DNA of 64,000 bases, from the NCBI GenBank assembly GCA_015689705.1, contig WVSN01000003.1:248001-312000 (forward strand), written 5' to 3'. The stretch is from Rhodobacterales bacterium HKCCE3408 (GTDB taxonomy: Bacteria > Pseudomonadota > Alphaproteobacteria > Rhodobacterales > Rhodobacteraceae). A program made the position numbers and the translations under genes. Under the pieces are notes generated by a model. It did no database searches and was not told the DNA's origin. It saw only the letters and a program-made list of their open reading frames with translations. Positions 9,745-16,684 of the stretch are shown here, piece after piece. Position 1 is the first letter of the stretch. Each line of letters opens with the position of its first letter.

Positions 9745-10195
9745 GCGCCGCGATCCAGATGCCGGCGAGGATCAGGCAGGCGATGCCGTTCCAACTGGCC
9801 ATCGACAGTCCCCACATCTCCCAGGCGACGACGTCGCACATGACGACCCCGGTCGGCCCGTCCATCGACAGCAGGTCGTCGCCGCCAAGCCCCGACAGCG
9901 CGTTGCCGCCACTGGTACAGGTCGACGGACCCTCCCACCAGTCACGCTCGATCCCGGTGTGGTAAAGCGCGATGCCGGCATCGGTCAGCATCGACAGCGC
10001 GCCGAGGCCGGCGATCAGCCGGTGGGGCACGACGGCCCCGATCGCGCCGAGCAGGATGGCGATGGCGTGCGGCCAGCGCTGCCAGAGACACAGCGCGCAG
10101 GGGGCGAGCCCGCCGATATACTGGAAGCCGAACGCGGTGCCGAGGATGACGGCCGAGCCGAGCCCGGCGAGGATGATGAGCATGCGACGGGTCAC
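9716..10195 (-). CDS. dsbB: DsbB-family disulfide bond formation protein
   Basis: A 159-residue inner-membrane protein with four hydrophobic segments. It has the quinone-proximal PCALCLWQRWPH motif (CxxC, near residues 36-47) and a second cysteine pair (STCTSGG and VVMCDVV) in the periplasmic loop, as in DsbB, which passes electrons from DsbA to quinones. The preferred start is the GTG at 10195, whose GTGA overlaps the stop of the DedA-type gene; an ATG four codons later is also possible. The two genes form a coupled unit. Confidence 0.88.
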   Translation of the reverse strand: MTRRMLIILAGLGSAVILGTAFGFQYIGGLAPCALCLWQRWPHAIAILLGAIGAVVPHRLIAGLGALSMLTDAGIALYHTGIERDWWEGPSTCTSGGNALSGLGGDDLLSMDGPTGVVMCDVVAWEMWGLSMASWNGIACLILAGIWIAALTRGSEARG

Positions 10196-10770
10196 AGGAA
10201 CCTCAGGACGTAGAAGCCGCCGAGAAGCAGCACGATGAAGGCGATGAAGACGAGGCCGAGCCGCTTCTCGATGAAGTCGCGGATCGGCTCGCCGAAGCGC
10301 CACAGAAGACCGGCGATGATGAAGAACCGCAGGCCACGCGCGATGATGGACGTGACCATGAACGTGCCGAGCGGCAGCGCCGTCCAGCCCGACATGATCG
10401 TGATGACCTTGTAGGGAAAGGGCGTAAGACCCGCGATCAGCACCGGCCAGAAGCCGAAATCGTTGAAGCGCTGGTTGAACTCCTCGATCCGGTCGATCTT
10501 GCCGAGGGATTCGAGGATCGGACGGCCGACCTCCTCGAAGGCGAAGTAGCCGATGGCGTAACCGGCCAGACCGCCGATGACGGAGGCGACGAGGCAGACG
10601 GTCGCGATCAGGAAGGCGCGGTTCGGACGCGCGAGGATCATCGGGATCATCAGGAGATCGGGTGGAATCGGGAAGATCGAGCTTTCCGCGAAACTGATGA
10701 TCGCCAGCGCCCAGAGCGCATGGCGATGCCCGGCCAGCCCGAGCGTCCAGTCGTACAAGCGGCGCAGCAT
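10192..10770 (-). CDS. DedA-superfamily (YqaA-like) membrane protein
   Basis: A 192-residue polytopic membrane protein with the SNARE-associated/VTT features of the DedA superfamily: FAESSIFPIPPDLLMIPM, GYAIGYFAFEEVG and GLTPFPYKVITIMSG. Members are linked to lipid scrambling and membrane homeostasis. The start at 10770 has GGAGG 6 bases upstream; the in-frame extension further upstream has no ribosome site. It is coupled to dsbB by GTGA. Confidence 0.85.
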   Translation of the reverse strand: MLRRLYDWTLGLAGHRHALWALAIISFAESSIFPIPPDLLMIPMILARPNRAFLIATVCLVASVIGGLAGYAIGYFAFEEVGRPILESLGKIDRIEEFNQRFNDFGFWPVLIAGLTPFPYKVITIMSGWTALPLGTFMVTSIIARGLRFFIIAGLLWRFGEPIRDFIEKRLGLVFIAFIVLLLGGFYVLRFL

Positions 10771-10934
10771 CGGGCCCTCCGGATCGCTTTGCAGTTGCGG
10801 CATGACGCATCGCCGAAAGGGCGTCAAGACCGGCCCCGGCGCTGTGAAAGCCCTTGAAAATCCCCGCACCATGGAAAGGATGGAGGCATCGATAAATGCC
10901 GGCCCGTGCAGGACCGGCACAAAGGGAGGACGAC

Positions 10935-11981
10935 ATGACGAAATCACTTGCGACCGCCGCGGCGGCGCTGGCCCTGGCGGCGCTTGCCCCGGCTGCGGCT
11001 TCGGCCCAGGCCGAGGTGACGCTGCGCTGCCAGCACTTCCTGCCGCCGACGGGTTCGGTGCCGCAGTTCTTCATGGAGCCGTGGGCGGCGGCCATCGAGG
11101 AGCAGTCCGGCGGCCGGATCGACGTCGAGCTCTATCCCGCCATGCAGCTCGGAGGCGCTCCGCCGGCGCTGTACGACCAGATCCGCGACGGCGTGATCGA
11201 CTGCGGTTGGGCGCTGCCGGCCTATACGCCGGGTCGCTTCCCCGAGGCTGAAACCTTCGAACTGCCGTTCATGACCTCGCTCAACGCCGAGGATTCGAGC
11301 CGCGCCTTCTGGGACTTCGCCGAGGAATACCTGATCCCAGAGCGCTTCGCCGACATCCACGTCATCGCCGTGCACGTGCACGGTCCGGGCGTGGTGCACA
11401 CGGCCGGCGTCTCGATCGACAGCGTGGACGACTTCGACGGCCTGCAGCTTCGCGGCCCGTCCCGGATGGCCAACGCTCTGCTCGAGCGGATGGGCGTCAC
11501 CCCCGTCGGCATGCCGGTCCCGGCCTTCCCCGAGGCGCTGAGCCGCGGTGTCGTGCAGGGTGGCGTGATCCCGTGGGAGGTCGTTCCGTCGCTCCGCGTC
11601 GAGGAACTGGCGACCAACCACCTCGAGATCGGCGGTGACCGGTCGATGTACAACACGACCTTCATCTGGGGCATGAACAAGGCTGTCTACGAGGGCCTGC
11701 CCGACGATCTCCGCGCGATCATCGACGCCAATTCCGGCATCGAGACTTCGGCCGCCGCCGGGGCCGCGATGGACCACGGCGACGATCTTGCGTTCGAGGC
11801 GATTACCGCCCGCGGTAACTCGATCACCACGCTGGCCGACGACCAGCGCGCCATCATCCAGGGCATGGGTGACGAGGTGATCGCCGGCTGGATCGAGGAG
11901 ATGAACGGCCTCGGCCTGCCCGGACAGGAGATGGTCGACCGCGCCCGGGCGCTGGTCGAAGAGTACGACACCGCCATGTAA
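10935..11981 (+). CDS. dctP: TRAP transporter substrate-binding protein, DctP family
   Basis: A 348-residue periplasmic receptor beginning with the signal peptide MTKSLATAAAALALAAL and a cut near ASAQA. DctP features include an LPPTGSV start, DGVIDCGW, and the LRGPSRMANALLERMG segment that carries the conserved ligand-binding arginine for carboxylates. GGAGG sits 5 bases before the ATG. It precedes the membrane genes dctQ and dctM. The substrate, probably an organic acid, cannot be named from sequence. Confidence 0.93.
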   Translation: MTKSLATAAAALALAALAPAAASAQAEVTLRCQHFLPPTGSVPQFFMEPWAAAIEEQSGGRIDVELYPAMQLGGAPPALYDQIRDGVIDCGWALPAYTPGRFPEAETFELPFMTSLNAEDSSRAFWDFAEEYLIPERFADIHVIAVHVHGPGVVHTAGVSIDSVDDFDGLQLRGPSRMANALLERMGVTPVGMPVPAFPEALSRGVVQGGVIPWEVVPSLRVEELATNHLEIGGDRSMYNTTFIWGMNKAVYEGLPDDLRAIIDANSGIETSAAAGAAMDHGDDLAFEAITARGNSITTLADDQRAIIQGMGDEVIAGWIEEMNGLGLPGQEMVDRARALVEEYDTAM

Positions 11982-11991
11982 GGCGGCTTTC

Positions 11992-12019
11992 GGCCGGGCG
12001 GTCCGATGATCGCCCGGCC
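11992..12019 (+). terminator. Hairpin between dctP and dctQ, possible attenuator
   Basis: A perfect 9-bp GC stem (11992-12000 with 12011-12019) around a 10-base loop begins 10 bases after the dctP stop. A second short C5/G5 hairpin follows near 12030. There is no U-run. Such hairpins often keep receptor mRNA more abundant than transporter mRNA. Confidence 0.5.
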
Positions 12020-12108
12020 GGCACGCACCCCCCGCGATCGGGGGTCTTGCCAAGCCGGCCCCGCCGCCCCAGAAGGGCGCCGATCGGGACCGGGCGCGGG
12101 GGAGGCGC

Positions 12109-12717
12109 ATGTCAGAGGGAATCCTTCCGCGGCAAGAGGCCGCCATGGGCCGCTTCATCACCCGCGCCGCACGCTTCCTGGCCTGGGCCGGCGGCGCGCT
12201 TCTCGCGCTTCTGTCGATCATGGTCGTCTGCTCGATCATCGGCCGCGCGCTTGACGGGATCGCCTTCTTCGGGCCGATCCGCGGCGATTACGAACTGGTG
12301 GAGATGGGCACCGCCATCGCTGTCTTCGCCTTCCTGCCGTGGTGCCAGCTGAACCGCGGACATGTCTCGGTCGACATCCTGACGAACCAGTTTCCCGTCC
12401 GGCTGCAGGATTTCTTCGTCCTCGTCGGCGAGATCCTGATCGCGGCTTGCGCCCTCATTCTCGCCCGCCAGCTCTGGTTCGGCTTCGGCGAGAAGTTTCC
12501 CTACGGCTCGGACGCGATGCGAGCGACACTCGGCATGGGCTCCCGCCCGTTCTTCCCCGAGACCTCCTACGAGCTCTCGATCCCGGCCTGGGTGCCCTAC
12601 GGCCTCAGCGTCATCGGCGCGCTGCTGTTCTTCCTCGTCGCGCTCTACACCGTCTGGCGGTCGCTGAACGAACTGATCCGGGGCGCGGCGCCCATCCACG
12701 GGAGCGAAGAGATATGA
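12109..12717 (+). CDS. dctQ: TRAP transporter small permease, DctQ family
   Basis: A 202-residue four-helix membrane protein with the DctQ pattern: a first helix after RFITRAARFLAWAGGALLA, then RGDYELVEMG, a tryptophan-containing FLPWCQLNRGHVSVDIL, and a final helix near the C-terminus. A GGGGGAGG-type ribosome site precedes the ATG. The stop overlaps the dctM start by 4 bp (ATGA). It forms the membrane complex with DctM that uses an ion gradient to import substrate delivered by DctP. Confidence 0.92.
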   Translation: MSEGILPRQEAAMGRFITRAARFLAWAGGALLALLSIMVVCSIIGRALDGIAFFGPIRGDYELVEMGTAIAVFAFLPWCQLNRGHVSVDILTNQFPVRLQDFFVLVGEILIAACALILARQLWFGFGEKFPYGSDAMRATLGMGSRPFFPETSYELSIPAWVPYGLSVIGALLFFLVALYTVWRSLNELIRGAAPIHGSEEI

Positions 12718-14078
12718 CCGGCCTCGAGCTTGCCATCGTCGCCTTCATCCTGATGCTGGTGGCGATCTTCCTGCGGGTGCCGATCGGCGTCGCCATGGCG
12801 GTCACCGGCTTCGTCGGGACCTGGATCGTTCGCGGCGGGCCCGAGCCGATGCTGGCGCAGCTGAAATCGCTGACTTATTCGACCTTCTCGAACTACAACC
12901 TCTCGATCGTCCCGCTGTTCCTGCTGATGGGGCAGTTCGCGACCAAGTCCGGCATGTCCGGCGCGCTGTTCCAGGCAGCGTCCGACTGGCTCGGGCACAG
13001 GCGCGGCGGCGTGGCGATGGCCGCGGTCGGCGCCTGCGCGGGGTTCGGGGCGGTCTGCGGCTCGTCGCTCGCGACAGCCTCGACGATGGGGCAGGTGGCC
13101 CTGCCCGAGATGCGCAAACGCGGCTATTCGGATTCGCTCTCGACCGGGGTTCTTGCGGCCGGCGGCACGCTCGGCATCCTGATCCCGCCGTCGATCATCT
13201 TGGTGATCTACGCGATCCTCGCCGAGCAGAACATCGTGAAGATGTTCGTCGCGGCCCTCGTGCCCGGCATCCTCGCGGCGCTTGGCTACATGATCACGGT
13301 GGCGATCTATGTCTGGATCAAGCCCGACGCGGCGTCCAAGGCCGACCGGGTGCCCTATGCGCAGCGCTTCCGGACGCTGATGCAGATCTGGCCCGTCGTG
13401 GTCATCTTCGGCCTCGTCATGGGCGGGATCGCCGCCGACTGGGACTGGACGATCGACGGCGTGCAGGCGCTCTTCACCCCGACCGAGGGCGCTGCGGTGG
13501 GCGCGGTCGCGACCGGGCTTTACGGGCTCTTCACCGGCGGGCTCGACCGCAAGGGCTTCTTCGACAGCATCCTCTCGGCGGCGCAGGCGACGGCGATGAT
13601 CTTCTTCATCGTGCTCGGCGCGGCGATCTTCAACGGCTTCCTGTCGGTCACCCGCGCGCCTGATCTGCTGGCGGTCTGGGTGACGGATGCGGGCTATGCG
13701 CCGCTGACCGTGCTCGTCATCATGCTGATCGCCTACCTCATCTTCGGCTGCGTGATGGACAGCCTGTCGATGATCCTGCTGACGATCCCGATCTTCTACC
13801 CGGTCATCGTCGCGCTCGACTGGTCCTTCCTCGGGATGACGACGCCCGAAGAGGTCGCGATCTGGTTCGGAGTGCTCGCGCTGATCGTGGTCGAGGTGGG
13901 GCTGATCACGCCGCCGGTGGGGATGAATCTTTTCATCATCAACTCGATGGCGCGCGACATTCCGATGGTCCGGACCTATGCCGGCGTCGCGCCCTTCGTG
14001 GCCTCCGACCTCATCCGCGTCTGCATCCTCGTGGCCTTCCCGGCGATCACCCTGTGGCTCGTCGGAGTGCTGTTCTAG
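12714..14078 (+). CDS. dctM: TRAP transporter large permease, DctM family
   Basis: A 454-residue protein with about 12 membrane segments. Family motifs include VPLFLLMGQFA near residue 63, CAGFGAVCGSSLATASTMG, GTLGILIPPSI, and the terminal LITPPVGMNLFIIN. This is the ion-coupled transport subunit. It is last in the dctPQM operon and starts inside the dctQ stop. tRNA-Leu follows 56 bases downstream on the same strand. Confidence 0.95.
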   Translation: MTGLELAIVAFILMLVAIFLRVPIGVAMAVTGFVGTWIVRGGPEPMLAQLKSLTYSTFSNYNLSIVPLFLLMGQFATKSGMSGALFQAASDWLGHRRGGVAMAAVGACAGFGAVCGSSLATASTMGQVALPEMRKRGYSDSLSTGVLAAGGTLGILIPPSIILVIYAILAEQNIVKMFVAALVPGILAALGYMITVAIYVWIKPDAASKADRVPYAQRFRTLMQIWPVVVIFGLVMGGIAADWDWTIDGVQALFTPTEGAAVGAVATGLYGLFTGGLDRKGFFDSILSAAQATAMIFFIVLGAAIFNGFLSVTRAPDLLAVWVTDAGYAPLTVLVIMLIAYLIFGCVMDSLSMILLTIPIFYPVIVALDWSFLGMTTPEEVAIWFGVLALIVVEVGLITPPVGMNLFIINSMARDIPMVRTYAGVAPFVASDLIRVCILVAFPAITLWLVGVLF

Positions 14079-14134
14079 CCACCCGCGTCAGGCTCATTGA
14101 CGGGGACGGGGACCGGGGATACGGAAAGCTCCGG

Positions 14135-14219
14135 GCCCGCGTGGCGGAATTGGTAGACGCAGGGGATTCAAAATCCCCCGCCGCAAGGCTTGTCGGTTCG
14201 AGTCCGACCGCGGGTACCA
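14135..14219 (+). tRNA. tRNA-Leu(CAA)
   Basis: A complete 85-base cloverleaf including a genome-encoded CCA (14217-14219). The anticodon arm GGGGA-TTCAAAA-TCCCC gives anticodon CAA, which reads UUG. A long class II variable arm (CCGCCGCAAGGCTTGTC region) and T-arm with TTCGAGT follow. The acceptor pairs are G-U plus six Watson-Crick. From the anticodon loop on, the gene is shared with the integrated element, which restores the 3' half. Confidence 0.96.
14167..14219 (+). repeat. attL: left 53-bp attachment repeat
   Basis: The tRNA-Leu segment from the anticodon loop (TTCAAAA) through CCA is repeated without mismatch at 24250-24302 in direct orientation. Allowing one mismatch, the match extends 6 bases further left. 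Sequences diverge immediately after CCA on both sides. Confidence 0.95.
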
Positions 14220-14279
14220 CTCATTAATATCAATGACTTAGTTTGTATATGTTACTGACGCCACCATGCGCCGAAAGGG

Positions 14280-14300
14280 TTATGCACCCTATATACACCT
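14280..14300 (+). repeat. Left copy of putative integrase arm-type sites
   Basis: The 21-base block starting TTATGCACCCTATATACACC matches 19 of 21 bases at 24108-24128 beside attR, in the same orientation. Each block holds two ATGCACCC-like octamers 11 bases apart (ATGCACCC and the variant ATACACCT here). Placement just inside both attachment sites suggests binding by the integrase N-terminal domain or by the AlpA-like protein. Confidence 0.6.
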
Positions 14301-14321
14301 GACTGATAGCAGAACCATAGG

Positions 14322-14406
14322 ACCGAGACTTCTTAGAGCTTTCGGCAAGGTCACACATTGGCTGTTGATCAATTGGTCGTAGGTTCGAACCCTACCGTCG
14401 GTGCAA
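14322..14406 (+). other. Degenerate tRNA-Asn-like sequence
   Basis: An anticodon arm ATTGG-CTGTTGA-TCAAT (14357-14373, anticodon GTT), a 5-base variable loop, a perfect T-arm (GTAGG-TTCGAAC-CCTAC, 14379-14395) and a 3' acceptor strand CGTCGGT are in correct order. A candidate 5' acceptor strand at 14322 pairs at only five of seven positions, and the D-arm region is about 8 bases too long. It ends GCAA instead of CCA. It is probably a decayed or element-borne tRNA, or the scar of an older integration. Confidence 0.5.
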
Positions 14407-14529
14407 AAAATTCTCATATATAACAAGATCATACAGAGCACCGTATACTGCGAGTGTATTACTGTGATGTCATTGTAGGCAGTTTGTAGGCACTGTCTCT
14501 TGTTCAGTAAGTCAGGGTGTCGAAGTCAT

Positions 14530-15138
14530 TCATCCAAAACGATAAAGCAACGTTGAAGTTACGAAGAGAAATGGAATGAATCCGAGAAACCGCCAAAGCA
14601 ATCTGCGGAGAGGGCGCCGTCGGCTTTCGTTCAATTCATCGCGGGTCAGAACTATTGGAGGTGGTCGGCTACCGTCCTCGAGCACGAAATTTGCTTCTTT
14701 GGATAGGTTCTCCGGCACTCTGAAAAGTTGAATGACGGCAACGAAGGCCAAAAAGAGCGGCCAACAAACAAGAGTAAACGCATAGATCGACAACTCATGC
14801 CATATTCGCGACCAGTGGATCTCCAGTTGATGCTTAAGCGGCAGCGAACGCATACGAAAACCAGGGGGTTCGACCCACTTTCGTCTGGGTTTCGATCCCG
14901 CCACAACAGCGCCAACGACGGAATAATCGACGATCCAGTGTGGCACGTGAAATGGAAACCAACTGAACAGCATCACTGATATCCAAGCCTTCACAGAGGT
15001 CCAATGGATCAGTACGCCCTGCTCAAACCAAGTCTGCCACTCCACAATTGCGTCGGCCAATCCAGCGAGGCCAAGCCAAGCAAGCCCGGTTGTGACGATT
15101 AGGGAAATCCAGTAGCTCGGCGCCTTGCGTTCGGACAT
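14530..15138 (-). CDS. Four-helix membrane protein, unknown function
   Basis: A 202-residue protein starting MSERKAPSYWISLIVTTGLA; a second ATG three codons upstream (15147) is equally possible, and neither has a strong ribosome site. About four hydrophobic segments are seen, near residues 9-27, 47-65, 120-140 and 180-198, with a basic, tryptophan-rich loop between helices 2 and 3 and an arginine cluster (NESRRRPLRRLLWR) before the last helix. No family was recognised. It lies in the lower-GC cargo region next to attL, where satellites often carry immunity or defence genes; that role is inference. Confidence 0.55.
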   Translation of the reverse strand: MSERKAPSYWISLIVTTGLAWLGLAGLADAIVEWQTWFEQGVLIHWTSVKAWISVMLFSWFPFHVPHWIVDYSVVGAVVAGSKPRRKWVEPPGFRMRSLPLKHQLEIHWSRIWHELSIYAFTLVCWPLFLAFVAVIQLFRVPENLSKEANFVLEDGSRPPPIVLTRDELNESRRRPLRRLLWRFLGFIPFLFVTSTLLYRFG

Positions 15139-15197
15139 CGGCAACATCAGTAAGATATCTAAAGGTATTTGATATCGGGTGTGCAATAATGAGGAAA

Positions 15198-15215
15198 GGG
15201 CCGCGCGGGCGGCCC
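15198..15215 (-). terminator. Intrinsic terminator of the 30-codon peptide unit
   Basis: A perfect 7-bp stem GGGCCGC/GCGGCCC with a 4-base loop, followed on the minus strand by TTTCC, begins 24 bases after the stop codon of the small ORF at 15240. Confidence 0.65.
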
Positions 15216-15239
15216 ATTCCGTTCTCGCTGCATGAGGCC

Positions 15240-15332
15240 TCAGCCTGACGTGAAGATCATCATGATCAACGTCAGGACCGCCGCAGCATTTCCGACCATG
15301 TCGGCTAGAGCTGCTATGGTGCCAAAGTCCAT
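15240..15332 (-). CDS. 30-residue hydrophobic peptide
   Basis: The ORF encodes MDFGTIAALADMVGNAAAVL followed by TLIMMIFTSG, a single membrane-spanning segment with little charge. A GAGAGGG ribosome site sits 8 bases upstream. A structured leader (15348-15402) and an intrinsic terminator (15198-15215) bracket it, giving a compact transcription unit of roughly 200 bases. Size, hydrophobicity and folded 5' region resemble type I toxins or small regulatory membrane peptides. No homolog was recognised. It is too short for most gene finders. Confidence 0.5.
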   Translation of the reverse strand: MDFGTIAALADMVGNAAAVLTLIMMIFTSG

Positions 15333-15347
15333 CCGAAACCCTCTCAG

Positions 15348-15402
15348 GTTGGGTGGACCCTAGTTTTGCGTTTGCCGGCAGGGATTTACCGGCACACCCA
15401 AC
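15348..15402 (-). promoter_or_regulatory. Structured RNA leader of the hydrophobic peptide gene
   Basis: An outer 8-bp stem (GTTGGGTG at 15348-15355 with CACCCAAC at 15395-15402) encloses an inner 6-bp stem-loop (15373-15378 with 15389-15394). It begins 15 bases upstream of the start codon and overlaps the region just before the ribosome site, so it could control translation. No known riboswitch class was recognised. Confidence 0.45.
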
Positions 15403-15495
15403 AGAGGTGTTGTCTTGTTCGTCCATACGGATTGACGAACGCTACTACCAAGCTCACCACAATTGCGTAGCAACAACCCTCAGCCGACGCACTCG

Positions 15496-15633
15496 TTAAA
15501 TAATGCAGCAGTATTCGGATTCAACTTGAAGTGTGTTGCACATCATCCAAAGCCTCTTCCAACTGTCTGCCTGCAAACGGCCATCTCTAACGTCTAGAGC
15601 CAGTCGGTGCAGTTCAAAGATATTTTCGGTCAT
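15496..15633 (-). CDS. Doubtful 45-residue ORF
   Basis: Starts MTENIFELHRLALDVRDGRL and ends in SEYCCII. The sequence looks plausibly protein-like (amphipathic helix, cysteines at the end), but there is no ribosome site before the ATG and no neighbour suggesting a role. The flanking region 15403-15835 otherwise shows nothing I can assign. Confidence 0.25.
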   Translation of the reverse strand: MTENIFELHRLALDVRDGRLQADSWKRLWMMCNTLQVESEYCCII

Positions 15634-15835
15634 GAAGACGCCGGCCAAAAGCTCCTGACTTGCGTCCGCACCAGCCACTCGTGAGTGTCGGCGAGATGCC
15701 CGTGTAGCTCCTCCAGGGGGATGTCTGGTGGTGGTACTGCAAGCGGATTGTGAATGCTTATGAGGCCATGCCGTTTGTTTCAGTCGGTAGGTCGATCATA
15801 GTCGGGAAGACAAAGCAGCATCTGTGGAGGCCGGA

Positions 15836-16051
15836 ATGTTTACCACCGTGGGCAAATCTGTCGCTTGGGGGCTCCTGCTCTGGGGTGTCGTCTTCGTCTT
15901 TTTGGGAATCATAGGTGTTTCCGATGCTGAGACGGACACCGAGCGAGCGTCATCGCAGGTTCTCTTTGGCGGGGCAATTCTCGCAGTCGCTTTCTCGTTC
16001 ATTCTCGGAGTTCTCTGTGACATCAGCGAACACCTAAGGGAAACGACCTGA
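15836..16051 (+). CDS. Small two-helix membrane protein
   Basis: A 71-residue protein with hydrophobic segments at residues ~9-28 (SVAWGLLLWGVVFVFLGIIG) and ~45-62 (VLFGGAILAVAFSFILG), joined by an acidic loop DAETDTERASSQ. GGAGG lies 5 bases before the ATG at 15836. The hairpin shape fits holin-like or immunity-type small proteins, but nothing specific is recognised. It lies in the satellite cargo region with lower GC, co-oriented with the CcmE-like gene 218 bases downstream. Confidence 0.5.
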   Translation: MFTTVGKSVAWGLLLWGVVFVFLGIIGVSDAETDTERASSQVLFGGAILAVAFSFILGVLCDISEHLRETT

Positions 16052-16269
16052 TCCTTGTTTCTTATTTTGGCACGGACAGAACAAAGCTCCCGCCCGCCGG
16101 TTCCCATCAGGACCAACTGTAAGACCGAACACCCGCCCCGGCCCAGGCGCTTTGACGACGCTGACAAGGCGGTGCGATCGCAATGAACTGGACGCAGGTG
16201 CCAGAACGGTAGCATTTTCAAGCGGTCTGCGACTGCGTGGATATATGGCAATAGCCAATGGAGTAACCC

Positions 16270-16671
16270 ATGCGTATGTTGTTCTGCTCGCTATCACTCC
16301 TGCTATCGGTTGTTGGATTGCAGGTTCCTGCACAGGATCGAGAGACTCTGGTTTTCTTGCCCAGTGAAGTTGGTGAACACCTATCGGGATCTCGCCGTGA
16401 AATTGTGGTGGCAGGGAACGTTCAAAGTATCGTCCACGATATTGGTGCGGGCATTAGCTTCTCGCTTTCTGATGCCGAGGGCGAGTTGAGCGTGGTGTAT
16501 CGTGGTGTACCGCCGGACAACTTCCGGTTGGGAGAGCCAGCACTGGTGCACGGCACAATGGACGGCAATAACCTCGTAGCACATACGATCTTGGTTAACC
16601 TCGAAAATGCGGACGCCTATTTGCCAGAGCACATTCAAGACGAACTGCGCGCTTTGGGCATGATCCGGTAG
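16270..16671 (+). CDS. CcmE-like OB-fold protein lacking the heme-binding histidine
   Basis: A 133-residue exported protein with a signal segment (MRMLFCSLSLLLSVVGL) and a CcmE-like core: FLPSEV, REIVVAGNVQS, ISFSLSDAEGELSVVYRGVP, then PDNFRLGEPALVHGTM. In CcmE the next segment is LAKHDENY with the covalent heme histidine; here it is ILVNLENADAY, so that histidine is replaced (probably by leucine). It therefore should not ferry heme. It converges on the capsid gene with a 13-base gap. GGAG lies 7 bases before the ATG. Family call rests on motif alignment by eye. Confidence 0.65.
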   Translation: MRMLFCSLSLLLSVVGLQVPAQDRETLVFLPSEVGEHLSGSRREIVVAGNVQSIVHDIGAGISFSLSDAEGELSVVYRGVPPDNFRLGEPALVHGTMDGNNLVAHTILVNLENADAYLPEHIQDELRALGMIR

Positions 16672-16684
16672 GTAGTGGCTAAGC

